This document shows, one piece after another, positions 40,156 to 51,208 of a DNA stretch of 64,000 bases; the stretch's first letter is position 1, and every line of letters starts with the position of its first letter. The stretch is from Lactarius indigo (lineage: Eukaryota; Basidiomycota; Agaricomycetes; Russulales; Russulaceae), in contig JAFKAC010000110.1 of NCBI GenBank assembly GCA_025766275.1, forward strand, positions 1-64,000, in the 5' to 3' direction. A model generated the notes under the pieces. The model worked only from the letters and a program-made list of their open reading frames with translations, had not been told where the DNA came from and did not search any database. A program made the position numbers and the translations under genes.

Positions 40156-41667
40156 ATGGCAACTTTGACTCAAGCAATGGAAGAGGTCGCATTGGAAGAA
40201 TCATGCGCCATACGACAGGAAGCGCGAGAAATCCTCATGCCCATCAACCCAGAAACCGGCGTAAGAATGACCGCCGACGATGCTGCAATATTCCAAGCCA
40301 TAGGGTCGGACCGAGGAGACCCTCCGTCTGGGCAACCGCTCGCATTAGAACTACCACCAGGGACTGGGGGGCCAGGAGGAGACCCACTGCCGCCTCCAGG
40401 AGGGGGAATACCCTTTGACCTATGACAAACTGGACCCCCACACCGTGGACCACCCGCCAGACCACCCGAAGGAGGTGGAGGAGGCGGTGGAGGAGGAGGA
40501 GGGCATAACGAAAAATTAACTGGCGAGCCTCCTTCTATTTTTGATGGCGACAGACTCAAAGTCGACCAGTTTCTAACACAGTGGCACGTCTACTGGGGCA
40601 TGAATCTCGATGCCCCCATCATGCGCAACGACTACAGGAGAAGTCTCCTGTTCCTCTCCTATATCAAGGGGGGAGCAGTGAGTGAATGGGTGTTGTTGTT
40701 CCTCAACTGGCTCAACAGACAAATACAACGAGGGATCAGTCCCTACATGAGAGACCTATGGGATGCTGTGGCCGACAGGTTCAGCCAGAGGTTCAAAAAC
40801 ACCCTGGAACGGGAACAGGTGCAGGCTATATTAAGAAAGGGGTATAAGATGGTGGGAGAGGATGTTGACAAGTACATCAATGACTTTGAGCAGCTTGCAC
40901 GGAAGGCTCATTACCATCTCAACGAACCACAAATGATCGACCTCTTCATGTCGGGGCTGCTGAAGGAACTGTTCAAAAATGCCTTCCAGTTCGATGACCC
41001 AGTAACATTCGACGATTGGAAGAGGGCGGTCCTCAAGCGACAAAAGAACTACATACACCTCAAGGCAAGGCTCAATGAGTACAAGAACACGCAACCGCAG
41101 CAGAAGAAGCAGAGTGGTAACACAGGGTGGACACTACCGCAGAACCTACCACAGACGAACCCGTGGGCAATGGACACATCGGCCGATCGCACTCGAGTAC
41201 AACTTGCGGGATCAGAAGAGATCAACTACAACAAACCGCCATATACGTGGCCACTGCCACCGTTCCCTCCCCGGGGTGGACCAGGAGCACGAGGATGGGG
41301 CAGAGGGGGATCTAGAAGAGACCTCAGGAACGTATTATGCTATAATTGCAACGCCCCAGGCCATCTCTCACAAAACTGTCCCAACCCCCGAACGCAGAGA
41401 CTATGGCAGAACGCCCTGTCAAGCAGCAGAATGACAGAAACTACCGGATACCCTCCGGGACCCATGTTGCAATACGAACTGTCGCTGCCGGGACATATGT
41501 CACCAGCGCCCAGTGTCACCCCAATGCCGCAAATCAATGTGGCCATGACGAAGACCACAGGGGAACAAGCAAAAGAATGGCTCACGCAAGTAGCCAATAG
41601 CACGGACAAAGTAAAAGACCTCATCCTCCAAGACCTGTGGGGAAAGGAGGGTTTTCGGGACGCCTGA
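40156..41667 (+). pseudogene. Gypsy gag with one in-frame stop
   Basis: The frame opens at an ATG (ATLTQAMEEV) and runs to a TGA at 40423-40425. It resumes in the same frame through a poly-Gly stretch into FDGDRLKVDQFLTQW, the retrotransposon gag domain (DRFSQRFKNT, DVDKYINDFEQL). A nucleocapsid zinc knuckle C-Y-N-C-x4-H-x4-C is near 41338. The TGA fits a CGA-to-TGA transition. The frame ends at 41667, overlapping pol. Confidence 0.88.
41649..41655 (+). promoter_or_regulatory. Candidate -1 frameshift site GGGTTTT
   Basis: In the gag frame this reads G GGT TTT, a canonical X-XXY-YYZ heptamer. Pol is open in the -1 frame and overlaps gag at 41637-41667. A slip here would give a Gag-Pol fusion. 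No strong downstream hairpin was found by eye. Confidence 0.5.
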
Positions 41668-43908
41668 ACCTGTCAGTCTGGGTGAGGGCTTTAAAATGTA
41701 ATTCTGTAATAGTAACGACTCACCATCAATCCCTACGAATTCCAGTGACCGTTCACACAAATTACAAAACGACTGAAACCAATGCTCTGGTCGATTCCGG
41801 AGCAACTGACAACTTCATTCGACCTAGTATGGCAGCCCGGGCGGGCATTCCAGTGCAGCAATTAGAAACACCTCGCAAAATATGGAATATAGACAATACA
41901 GAAAACAAAGCTGGGTTAATCACTCATTATGTTAACCTGGAAGTGAAAACACGACAGCAGGTGAAGAAAATGACCTTTCTGGTCACCGATCTCGGAAGTG
42001 AAGACATGGTACTAGGCTATCCATGGCTTAGCGCATTCAAGCCAACAATCAACTGGGCCACCGCTACAATACACCCTGACATGCAGCCAATAGTACTTGC
42101 CACTGAAGAAGAGCTGCTCACCACAGTCACTACCAGGGCCTTGATCACGGCAGAAAAGGAGGATATTGTACGAGAACTGGAGGAAGAAACTTTTGCTAGA
42201 GCTACTACCTCGACAGAACTAGCAATACAAGTGAAACAACAACAGACGGCGGCAGTACTCCCCGCAGAATACGCCACATTCAGCAAACTATTCAACGAAC
42301 AGGCGTCACATCGATTCCCCCCAGCTTGGCCTTGGGACCACGCTATTGACTTTAAACCATCCACTCTGGCAGCAATTGACTGCAAGATATACCCTATGAT
42401 GCAAAAGGAAGAGGGAGAACTGAAGGGCTTTCTTGAGGAAAAGCTAAAGCAGGGCTATCTACGCCCTTCCATCTCCCTGTACGCCTCATCCTTCTTCTTC
42501 ATTAAAAAGAAGGATGGAAAAATATGCCCAGTACAGGATTACTGGGTCATCAATTCCCACACCGTCCGCAACCAGTACCTGTTGCCGCTCATTTAAGACC
42601 TCATTCTCAACCTCAGTAATGCCCACATCTACACTAAGTTAGACATTCGATGGGGCTATAATAACATACGTATCCAAGAGGGCGATCAAGAGAAGGTGGC
42701 CTTTAAAACTAAATTTGGCCTCTTCGAACCGACAGTCATGTTCTTTGGCCTTACAAACTCACCTGCCACATTCCAAGCGATGATGAACCATATCTATCGA
42801 GACACCATCGCCAAGCATGAGTGGTTGGGAACCACGATACGTGTCTATATGGATGACATTGGCATCGCCACTCACTTCGACCATGATTTAGCGGCGCACC
42901 AAGCGGTGGTACGTGACGTCCTACGTGTCGCCGCGGAGCACGACCTGTACTTCAAGTTGGAGAAATGCCTTTTCCACCAGCTGCAAATAGATTACCTGGG
43001 GATAATCCTTGAAAGTGGGGTAACTTGCATGGACCCTGTAAAAGTCCAAGGCATCAAAGATTGGCCAACACCAATGAAGGTCAAGGACGTTCGATTATTC
43101 TTAGGCTTCTGCAACTTTTACAGGCTCTTCATTTGTGGCTTCGCAACCCACGCAAAACCACTCAACAAGCTGACACAGAAGGACGAAGAATGGAAGTGGA
43201 CAGAGGAAGAAGACAAGGCATTCAAAACGTTGAAGCGTTTGGTAACAGAAGAACCGGTGCTGGCACATCTGGTCCTCCAAGACCCATTTGAACTCGAAGT
43301 TGACACTTCAGGATACGTGGTGGGAGCCATATTACTACAGAAAAAGTCTGATGGAAAACGACACCCCATAGGCTACTATTCTGCCACCCTCTCCGAAGCA
43401 GAGAGGAATTACGACATTTACAATCTAGAGTTACTTGCCATTGTCAAAGCCCTGCACAATTGGAGACCACTACTGGCAGGGGCACCCCACAAAATCAAAA
43501 TCTTTTCTGACCATCTCAACCTGCAATACTGGAAGACGCCACAAAAGATTAGCAGGCGGGTTGCAAGGGAAGTGCTAGAGTTGTCTGAATACAATTTCGA
43601 AATTCACCACATCAAGGGAAAGAACAATGGCAGAGCAGACGCGCTGTCAAGGCAACCTGACTACAATCAAGGAACCACAGACAATGAACAAGTAGTCGTG
43701 TTACCACCAGAGGTCTTCGTGAGGGCTCTCAATATGGCACGAACCCTCACCCTCAATCCAAACCTTCTACAACCCCGACATCAGCAGGACGAAAAGATCA
43801 TCAAACAATGGGTAGACCCCCACCAGCTAAAGAAAATCGACAGAGAATGGTACAAGGATGGCAGGTTCGTAATCATGGGACCAGCATCCACACAGAGGGT
43901 ACTGATAC
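41656..43908 (+). pseudogene. Gypsy pol: protease, reverse transcriptase, RNase H
   Basis: Aspartic protease DSGATDNFI (about 41798) is followed by the RT N-terminus, interrupted by TAA at 42594-42596 (a Gln codon before the change by context). RT continues with FGLTNSPATFQ and YMDDIGIA (about 42850), then RNase H (ELEVDTSGYVVGAIL, HHIKGKNNGRADALSR). It ends at the GATAC duplication, where a solo LTR was inserted. Confidence 0.92.
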
Positions 43909-44510
43909 TGATGAACAGCACACATAGATAGCTTACTCACAGAGGGACAAAGTGTTCTGTGGTGAGATAAGCTGGATGGCTGGAAGCAGCAACAGGGAGG
44001 TCAAGCAAGGTAAAGCAAAGTGTCTGGCACACAACAGAGTGAGAACTGATAATAGTATTACAGGAGAGGGACTTTACCTGGCACACAACAGAGTGAGAAC
44101 TGATGTGGACCAGGGCGTACAGAGTACTCTACTTATACTATACAGAGGTGTGACACTAGTACAAGGACAGTAACATAGGGTCACAGAATACAAGGAGCGT
44201 TGTTCTACATACAGGACAAAAGGAATGTACCAAAGGAGAACAAGGCAACCAGAACAAAGAAAATCTAGACAAGTATGATATCATAGTGACATCACAATAA
44301 AGATAACGCCGCAAAGAGAACAAAGGAAGGAGTACAATGAAATGTCCAGAGTGTTCTACATGATGTCATTGTACATGATGTCACAGATAAGCTAAGAAGT
44401 CCGAGATTGTACAGATCATCTAATCTACAGGTCCAATATATCTTATCTAAAGCAGTCCATATCTGCAAGTCCTTTAGAGCCGCTAAGTGCGCGCGGGCCA
44501 CTTATCAACA
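43909..44510 (-). mobile_element. Solo LTR of family B in Gypsy pol
   Basis: 602 bp with target duplication GATAC at 43904-43908 and 44511-44515. Removing it and one duplication restores the pol frame between RNase H and integrase exactly. Confidence 0.93.
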
Positions 44511-44515
44511 GATAC

Positions 44516-46086
44516 ATGACCACCACGACCCACCGATTCACGGACATCCAGGAATTGCGAGGATGCAACAAATCATAGAACGGCACTATTGGTGGCCACG
44601 ACTGCAGAAGGATGTGTACGAATACGTGCAGGGGTGTGCTGAATGTCAACAAAACAAAGTCAACACACACCCCATACAAGCGGCCCTACACCCTATCACA
44701 CCCATTCTCAACGCACCCCCTTTCCAAACCATAGCAATAGATTTCATCACCAAGCTACTGGTCTTGAGAGGGTACGACAGTATCCTCACGGTCACTGATC
44801 ACGACTGCAGTAAAGCCTTGGTATTCATACCGTGCAAGGAGGAAGTAACGGCCAAAGGAACCGCAGCCCTGTACGTAAACCATGTTTTCAAACGATTTGG
44901 ATTACCGTGCAAAATCATTAGTGACCGAGACCCGCGGTTTACATCGAAGTTTATCTGCGAGGCCTGCAGAATTCTGGGGGTTCAACAAAACATATCCACC
45001 GCTTATCACCCACGCACTGACAGACAGTCAGAAAGGACAAATCAATGGCTAGAACAGTATCTGCGCTTCTGGGTAAACGAACGACAGGACGACTGGACCG
45101 CTTATCTGCCCATGGCAGAATTCGCGCACAACAATTGGCCCCATGAACACACCAAACAATCGCCATTCCAGCTTCTCATGGGCTACAACCCGCACTCCAA
45201 TTGGACTGATAAGCCATCCCCCTTGCCACAAGTAACCGCGCGACTAACGCTGCTTAAGGAGGCTAGGGAGGACGCCCAACACCTCATGAAAAAGGCACAA
45301 GAAGCGTGGGTGTGCAACAAAGATACGCCCAAGTTCAAAAACGGCGACCTTGTATGGCTGGAAGGCAAACATCTTTGGACAAACCAACCCATGGCGAAAT
45401 TAGCAGCGCGATGCCACGGACCCTTTCAAGTAACACAGGTGATGTCCCCCTATAATTACTGACTAGAACTTCCCACACAGTGGAGCATCCACCCAGTGTT
45501 TCACATTGATCTGCTCATGCTGTACAAACAAACCCCTTTCCATGGGGAAAACTTCACACGACCACCGCCAGAACTGATCGATGGAGAAGAAGAATACGAG
45601 GTCGAGGCCATTCTAGACACTCGGCACTTTGGCAGGGGGAGACATCTCCAATATCTTATCAAATGGAAGGGATATCCGGACTCAGAGAACCAGTGGGTCA
45701 ACAAGGATGATGTCTTTGCGCCGGAAGCACTTTGTCTATACCAGGAAACGCGAGCACACAGGCAACAAGTTAAAATGAACAGTGCGAGGACTGAAGGAAG
45801 TCATCCCCTTCTCCTTCGCTCTATCTCCACTTCTACTCACATGCCCACCTCTCCATTGCGACATGTCACACAAGCAACGCTCCTCGACTCCCTCGTGCAG
45901 GACACCCGTGCCCTCTTGGCTAAGGATGACAACACCGAAGTCCCAAATACTCAGCTCACCCCATGGACGCCTCTTACACCAGCAGAGGGGCCCATCACCA
46001 CACAAGAATGGATCAACGTCGTCACCAGATTCCCAGACCCCACAACTACCCCTGATGATGAGCAAGCCGTTGTCCACATCTTCTGA
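44516..46086 (+). pseudogene. Gypsy integrase with C-terminal chromodomain
   Basis: The HHCC zinc region (HGHPGIARMQQ, C-x2-C-QQNK) is followed by the integrase core with IAIDFITK, ISDRDPRF and a glutamate in the HPRTDRQSERTNQ block. A TGA near 45460 (from a Trp codon by context) interrupts the frame before a chromodomain, VEAILDTRHFGRGRHLQY and WKGYPDSENQW (about 45600-45710). The chromodomain places it among chromoviruses that target marked chromatin. Confidence 0.92.
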
Positions 46087-46989
46087 AACGATCGCAGCGA
46101 ACAAGAACCCATCACTGCTATCCCCCCAAGCGATGACCTCATTGGCGTTTGCGGAGTTTTCCCAAGCAATGACCAGCGTTCAAGTGCTGATGGAGTACGA
46201 GTTGGAGGGGTGGAAGAGAGTGGCGGCGGAGTGGCAGAAGGAGCAGCTCGACTCAGCAGCGGCCCGACTGAGGGAGATGCGAGAGCGGCGGCAGCACTGG
46301 CAGCAGCTGAGGCTGGCCATGACGACAAAGATTATTACCTGGTGAGACATTCCTTCCTACAAACGAAACGCGACGCTGATAATCCCTGCGTCACTCCCTG
46401 GCTCGTCTACACCGACGGGTCCCCCATGTATCGAGGACGTGTGTGCGTGCCTGGCGCCACCGATCACCGTCTGTTCACCGCCACCAAGAATCCTGCGCAT
46501 GTCATTGCACCTGAAGGGTTCCGGGCAAACCGATGACCCCATTATATTCGATACCCCATCACCAGACCCGACAGAGTAGAGAGGGACGTGTCGCACATCC
46601 AGATCATAGGGGGAGCAGACCCCTTGATCTTGGGTGTCATACCAGGCTCACCACACGTGTATGGTAAGCCCTTCTATGCCAAACCACACGTGTCAGCCAC
46701 CCTTCGCCCCATGTACCCCCACGAGGACCTAGTCGTCTTTGAGGCCGACAAGATCACCGACCATGCACTCAACCGTATTAACGACAAGTCACTCATGGCG
46801 GAAGTCACACGCTTCCGCGCGGCTAGCTACGAGCTGGACCGGCTCCAGGCTAGGGTGAGTCAGCTGCGCACCATGATCGAGTGCACGCAAGACGACAGGC
46901 GTGACTCCATTTACCAACTGGAGTGCGCCACAGCACTGGAGCGCATCACTGACGAGCAATGCAACTGGCCAGCTAGAGATTTTTGGTGA
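46087..46989 (+). pseudogene. Extra 3' coding region of the Gypsy element, unknown function
   Basis: About 900 bp between the chromodomain frame and the 3' LTR keeps coding character in pieces. There is an amphipathic helix ending in a run of Arg/Glu (WKRVAAEWQKEQL, about 46210-46310), a segment with YLVRHSFLQTKRDADNPCV, and a final frame at 46588-46989 with ILGVIPGSPHVYGKPFY and a predicted coiled coil. Frame breaks separate the pieces. No standard retroelement domain is recognised; an env-like or regulatory role is not supported by any visible membrane segment. Confidence 0.5.
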
Positions 46990-47019
46990 GTCGGGAGTCT
47001 CATGCTAGAGAGGGGGTGA

Positions 47020-47525
47020 TGTCACGTTTCGACTGTGGACCCTTACTGTACCGGTTGTGACTATGGCGGTAAGGTAGATTAGTCACAGACTCACGGGCTT
47101 AGGCCTTTATGATGGAGTATGATAGGTGATTGCGACAATAGCTGACTGAGCGGTACCTGGATGACTCAACACTAATACTAGTACTAGTAGTATTAGGGTT
47201 TGCGATGTTTCTGCGATACGTTGGACGCTACATTACTGTGACTCATAGCAGCACTTGAAAGCCTGCTTGACTTGTATTTAAGATAGTTTGCGAAGACCAA
47301 GATACACCATCTTGGTCTTCTTGAATCGTCACTTCTCTCCGTCTCTCTTTCTCTATTATCAAGTCTCAAAGTCCAAAAGCTTCATCTTATCCTATACAAC
47401 TTATTGGTGTGCCTTCATGCATTCACTACAACAGGGACACGGGCCTTCGTGCTGTCGTGCTTATTTGCTAAGTTGTTACCGCCTCTACCGTGCTCAAGTC
47501 AAGCTCATGTTGTGACGACGTTACA
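47020..47525 (+). repeat. 3' LTR of the Gypsy element
   Basis: 506 bp, preceded by the purine tract AGAGAGGGGGTGA. It is followed by the TACAA duplication. Confidence 0.95.
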
Positions 47526-47530
47526 TACAA

Positions 47531-47878
47531 GGTGAGTAACAGGGTGTCACAGAATACAAGGGACGCATTGTTCTACAACAGGACAAAGGAGTGTGCATAA
47601 GGAGAACAAGGCATATAGAACAAAAGAAAGTCTAGACAAGCATGATATCATAGTGACATCACAATAAAGATAATGCTAGAAAGAGAACAAAGGAAGGAGT
47701 ACAATGAAGAGTCCAGAGTAGTCCATATGATGTCATTGTACAGTGATGTCATAGAAGTCCTAGATTGTACAGATCAAATCAAATCAAATCTAAAGCGGTC
47801 CTAATTAATCTACAGTAGTCCATATCTGTAAGTCTGGTCCGTTAGAGCCGCTAAGTGTGCAAGGGTCACTTATCAACA
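47531..47878 (-). repeat. Copia B 5' LTR, right piece
   Basis: Continues the LTR cut at 38513. By eye it is identical to the corresponding part of the 3' LTR (25362-25709). It is followed by GTGAC (47879-47883). Confidence 0.92.
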
Positions 47879-47883
47879 GTGAC

Positions 47884-48247
47884 ACTATACAAGGGATGTA
47901 ACACAAGTCACGTACTACAAGGTAGTTATTGTTCTACAAACGGACAAAGGAGTGGATGTTCTGAGAACAAGGACAGAAAGAACAAGGGGAGTCCAGAAGT
48001 AAATGATATCATAGTGACATTATAATAAGGATAGACCTAAAGCAGAACAAAGAAAGATACAAGAACGCATAGTACAATGAAAAGTCCAGAAGTAGTCCAT
48101 ATGATGTCATTGTACAGTGATGTCATAGAAGTCCTAGATTGTACAGATCAAATCTAATCTAAAGTGGTCCTAATTAATCTACAGCAGTCCGTATCTGTAA
48201 GTCCGGTCCGTTAGAGCCGCTAAGTGCACAAGGGTCACTTATCAACA
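47884..48247 (-). mobile_element. LTR of family B, outermost copy, right piece
   Basis: Continuation of the LTR that starts at 24914, ending TTATCAACA. It is more diverged from Copia B's LTRs than they are from each other, consistent with its being older. Confidence 0.8.
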
Positions 48248-48252
48248 AGTGA

Positions 48253-50374
48253 AACCCAGCTCAGTCACAGCTTCCGCAGCTCAGCATCCCCTCAACATCC
48301 TTTCCCCCATTGCCTACATTCGAAGACGCGTCGTCTTCTAAACCTTCCTCGATTTCACCTACGAACTCGAGATCCGCACGGTCTATGACGTGTCCACCCT
48401 CTTCCCTCTCTTCTAATGGTTTGAACAAGTCACATACCCTGATGCCAACATCCGCCGTTGTATTGGGGGGCTTGTTCTCGAATTCAGAGCCTCCGCATTC
48501 TGCCAGTGTTAGAACACCGACAGTACTTCTCCGATCTTACGCGTCCGATGACGGTGACCGCAACTATCTAACTGCTCGTATCCTCCCCCCCGCCAAACCT
48601 CCTCCGACCATCCCTTTACCACCACCTCCGGAAGATGACGCGCACTCTATAGACCTGGGTACTCCGACCCCACCGGACAGTTTCTTTCCGGATCACGCTG
48701 GACCCTACGAGGCCAAGTTATTGTCTTCTCCCAACAGTCGCAGGCTTGCAATATCAATGCCACGATCACCATCGCATAAGTTCACGTCGGGCAGTGAAAG
48801 CGTGTCAGAATCCGCGCAAGGATATGCAAGTGCTAGCAGCTCTGAATCCGCTGCAACTGGTCTCGGCCTCGGTTTCAGGATTCGAACGAGGTCAGGGGTG
48901 GGGAGCGACAATGACTCTAGTTCTACATCGCGTGCCGCACCTATTCGTGTCGGCCTTCTCCGGACGCCCAATTCCTTGACAGGGTCAAGGAGCCTATCTC
49001 CACCTTTACCAAAGTCGCCAGTCATTTTGTCGTCGAAGTTGTCACCTCCTGTGCTTTCAACATCTGAGATTCTGAGCGAACGGTATCGCCACGCTCGTCT
49101 CACTCATCAGCAAAGCGAGTAAGTTCCCCCATCCAAAATACGACTTTGAAACCTCCAGAAATACCTGGGGGGAAACAGCAGGAGCCGGGCACAGCCGCGC
49201 CCGGCACGAAGCACGAGTCTTGGCTTGTAGTTCCAAAAGGTGCGAATACATCGCAGGCTAACCCCCCAGGACATGCCAGCGTCCAAGATTCAAAAGTCAC
49301 CGTGAGTAGCGTCTTACTAAATGATTCCAACGCTAAAGGTATTGTTTTGGACAGGTGCCGTCCGAGCTGAGGGCCCGTGCGGCCTCAGACTCTTGTATGC
49401 TTACTTCAACTGCTCCGGCGTCATCTATTGGCGCCAACTTACTGGCTTCCTCCGCTGTTGGCGCTTCTAGCCAATCAATTACGGCTACGTGGTCGTCATC
49501 AGCCCCGATTCCAACGTCACCCTCAAACTCTTCCAAGTCGCTGTCGACATCACCCGCCTCTTTAACACCGACCAATAGGGTAGGGTCGGGCTCTACTCCC
49601 CCTCCACCGGCAGAACCATTGCCAGGTCTCCCCAGGTTTAGCCTCTTACGGGCATCCTCTGAATGCTCGCGGCAAGCTGGCTGGTGGTCTACAAGTTCGC
49701 CGTCGTCTAGTGAGTCCTCGACTCGCACGCTCGTCGTACCTATCAGCCCAACATCAGTGTCGAACGCGTTGTCCGCTTCTGGCACGGACTCCCCGAATAA
49801 TCTAGCGTCGTCTACTTCTGGGTCCACAGCACCATCCGCATTCAGGTCTTCACCCGCTATCGTATCCACTACAAGCGTGCGGCGACCTAGAGATGAAAGA
49901 CCTGCAAATAAGGAAAAGAGCAAGGATTCTACGTGGCCTTTTCGGTCAGGATCGAAGCGGTCCTCACCGACTGTGCCGTCCCCGCTTGTACAATCACACA
50001 CATCATCTGAGTCTCCCCCATACGTGCCCCCATCATTCTTCTCTGCATCAACAATGACCATACAGCCACCTTCGTCTCCGCAGCCACCCCATTCCCGCGT
50101 CGTTGTGCCTACTCCGCCAACACCCGCGAATATCTTTGCGCTGCAAACCGAAAACGCCGAACTTTGCGCAGAGATCGCATCCTTACGTGGACAGCTGGAG
50201 ACTGTAGAGCGCGTTGTACGACGACGTGAACGCGAGATCCGTGGGCTGCACTGGCTGGTTGTCAATTGGAGTGGAGAGAAAAAAGAGGAGTCTGGCTCCA
50301 CTGCATTCACGGAGCCTCGCCCGAGCGCCGAGACCACCGAATCTCAAGAGGAGATACAAGCGGCGGTACGTTAG
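48253..50374 (+). CDS. Ser/Pro-rich protein with C-terminal coiled coil, 5' end missing
   Basis: I do not recognise the family. The frame is open from 48253, directly beside the LTR, but has no ATG before the Met in SARSMTCPPS, so the original start may be lost. An intron with a GTAAGT donor (about 49122) leads to a short exon (IPGGKQQEPG). A further intron (GTGAGT, about 49303-49355) leads to a long Ser/Thr/Pro-rich exon. It ends in a coiled coil, FALQTENAELCAEIASLRGQ, followed by RRREREIRGL. After a TAG (50372-50374) the same frame stays open for 30 codons to another TAG near 50476, with a Gly/Ser-rich tail. Confidence 0.55.
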
Positions 50375-50477
50375 CTTCATGCCGAGTCTGAGTCGGGGTA
50401 TGGTTTGGGCAGCGCGCCTGGTTCCCAGTCGCACCTGAGCCGCTCGAGCGCTTACTCATTCATATTCAACTCTTAGT

Positions 50478-51208
50478 CTGGTCACCTTTGCGGCACAACA
50501 TTCGTTATTTAATTTTTTCGTTCTCGTACTCTGCATGCACTGTGCATCTTTATCATCAGCAATGCATCGTCGTTCGTTCATTTTCTGATCAATACAGTTA
50601 AAAGTATTTACACAGTCCGGTCCACCTCGACGAAGTCAGCTCTGATCTTAGGAGATATTTGTCTAGTTACAGCCGTTGACAAATTGGTAGAGCGCTTTTC
50701 CAAAAAGTGTAGATCTGGCGGGGAACCCCGTTTTGAGGCTTACCACTGACTTACCAAGTTTTTTTGAAATCTTTTTGACATAATCAATACAATATATAAA
50801 TGCTCGACGGCTTTTTTGCTGACACATACGCTGACACACATTTTTACCGCGTCCAATGTGGCCACGACATGCCCAACCGATGCCATGGCCCGGCTGCCAA
50901 AGGTATAAATGTCGACTTCAAATCTCGCAACCTAGTTGGGGTGGGCCACTCTATGGGGGCGTCGGGAATGTCAGTTTCTCGCCGATTCTTTCTTCGTGAT
51001 TTACTTTTGATCCACTTTTCACCTTGTTTGTGATACGTTACACATAATTTTCGAGCCAAAGTTTATTTTTGGTTCCGAGTTTGTGGATTGATGGACACGT
51101 GATGTCATGTGACGTGTTAGGGGGGGGGGGGTGAGCTGAGACTTGGTGTCATCCCCGCCGCCATTCTTGTACAGTACCGTTCTTGTCCACCACCAACCGT
51201 CATTCGTC
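50478..51208. other. Intergenic, promoter side of the Crinkler-kinase gene
   Basis: AT-rich spacer with a G11 run at about 51121. No gene is supported. Confidence 0.4.

Larger units (their letters stand above)
38514..47525 (+). mobile_element. Chromodomain Gypsy (chromovirus) element, 9.0 kb with two inserted solo LTRs
   Basis: Two 506-bp LTRs (38514-39019, 47020-47525) start TGTCACGTTT and end GACGTTACA. Target duplication TACAA is at 38509-38513 and 47526-47530. Gag, protease, RT, RNase H, integrase and a C-terminal chromodomain are present. In-frame stops at 40423, 42594 and after 45460, plus a solo LTR between RNase H and integrase, make it non-autonomous. Confidence 0.95.
25159..47878 (-). 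mobile_element. Copia B, LTR retrotransposon carrying three nested insertions
   Basis: The element lies on the minus strand, with LTRs reading TGTTGATAAG to TGTTCATCA. Target duplication GTGAC is at 25154-25158 and 47879-47883. Its own sequence is 25159-26163, 33017-36199, 36706-38513 and 47531-47878. Between these lie Copia A, a solo LTR and a Gypsy element. Gag, protease, integrase, RT and RNase H are all recognisable. The element is dead: gag has a frame break near 37190, RT has a TAA at 34055-34057, and the three insertions break RNase H, gag and the 5' LTR. Confidence 0.9.

Noticed and set aside
49333..50337. Long minus-strand open frame of 334 codons
   Set aside because: It is the antisense of the Ser/Pro-rich gene; its length follows from codon bias, and it lacks any domain or splice signals.
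50660..50745. tRNA-like D-arm word TGGTAGAGCGC
   Set aside because: No matching acceptor stem, anticodon arm or TTCRA T-loop could be placed around it.
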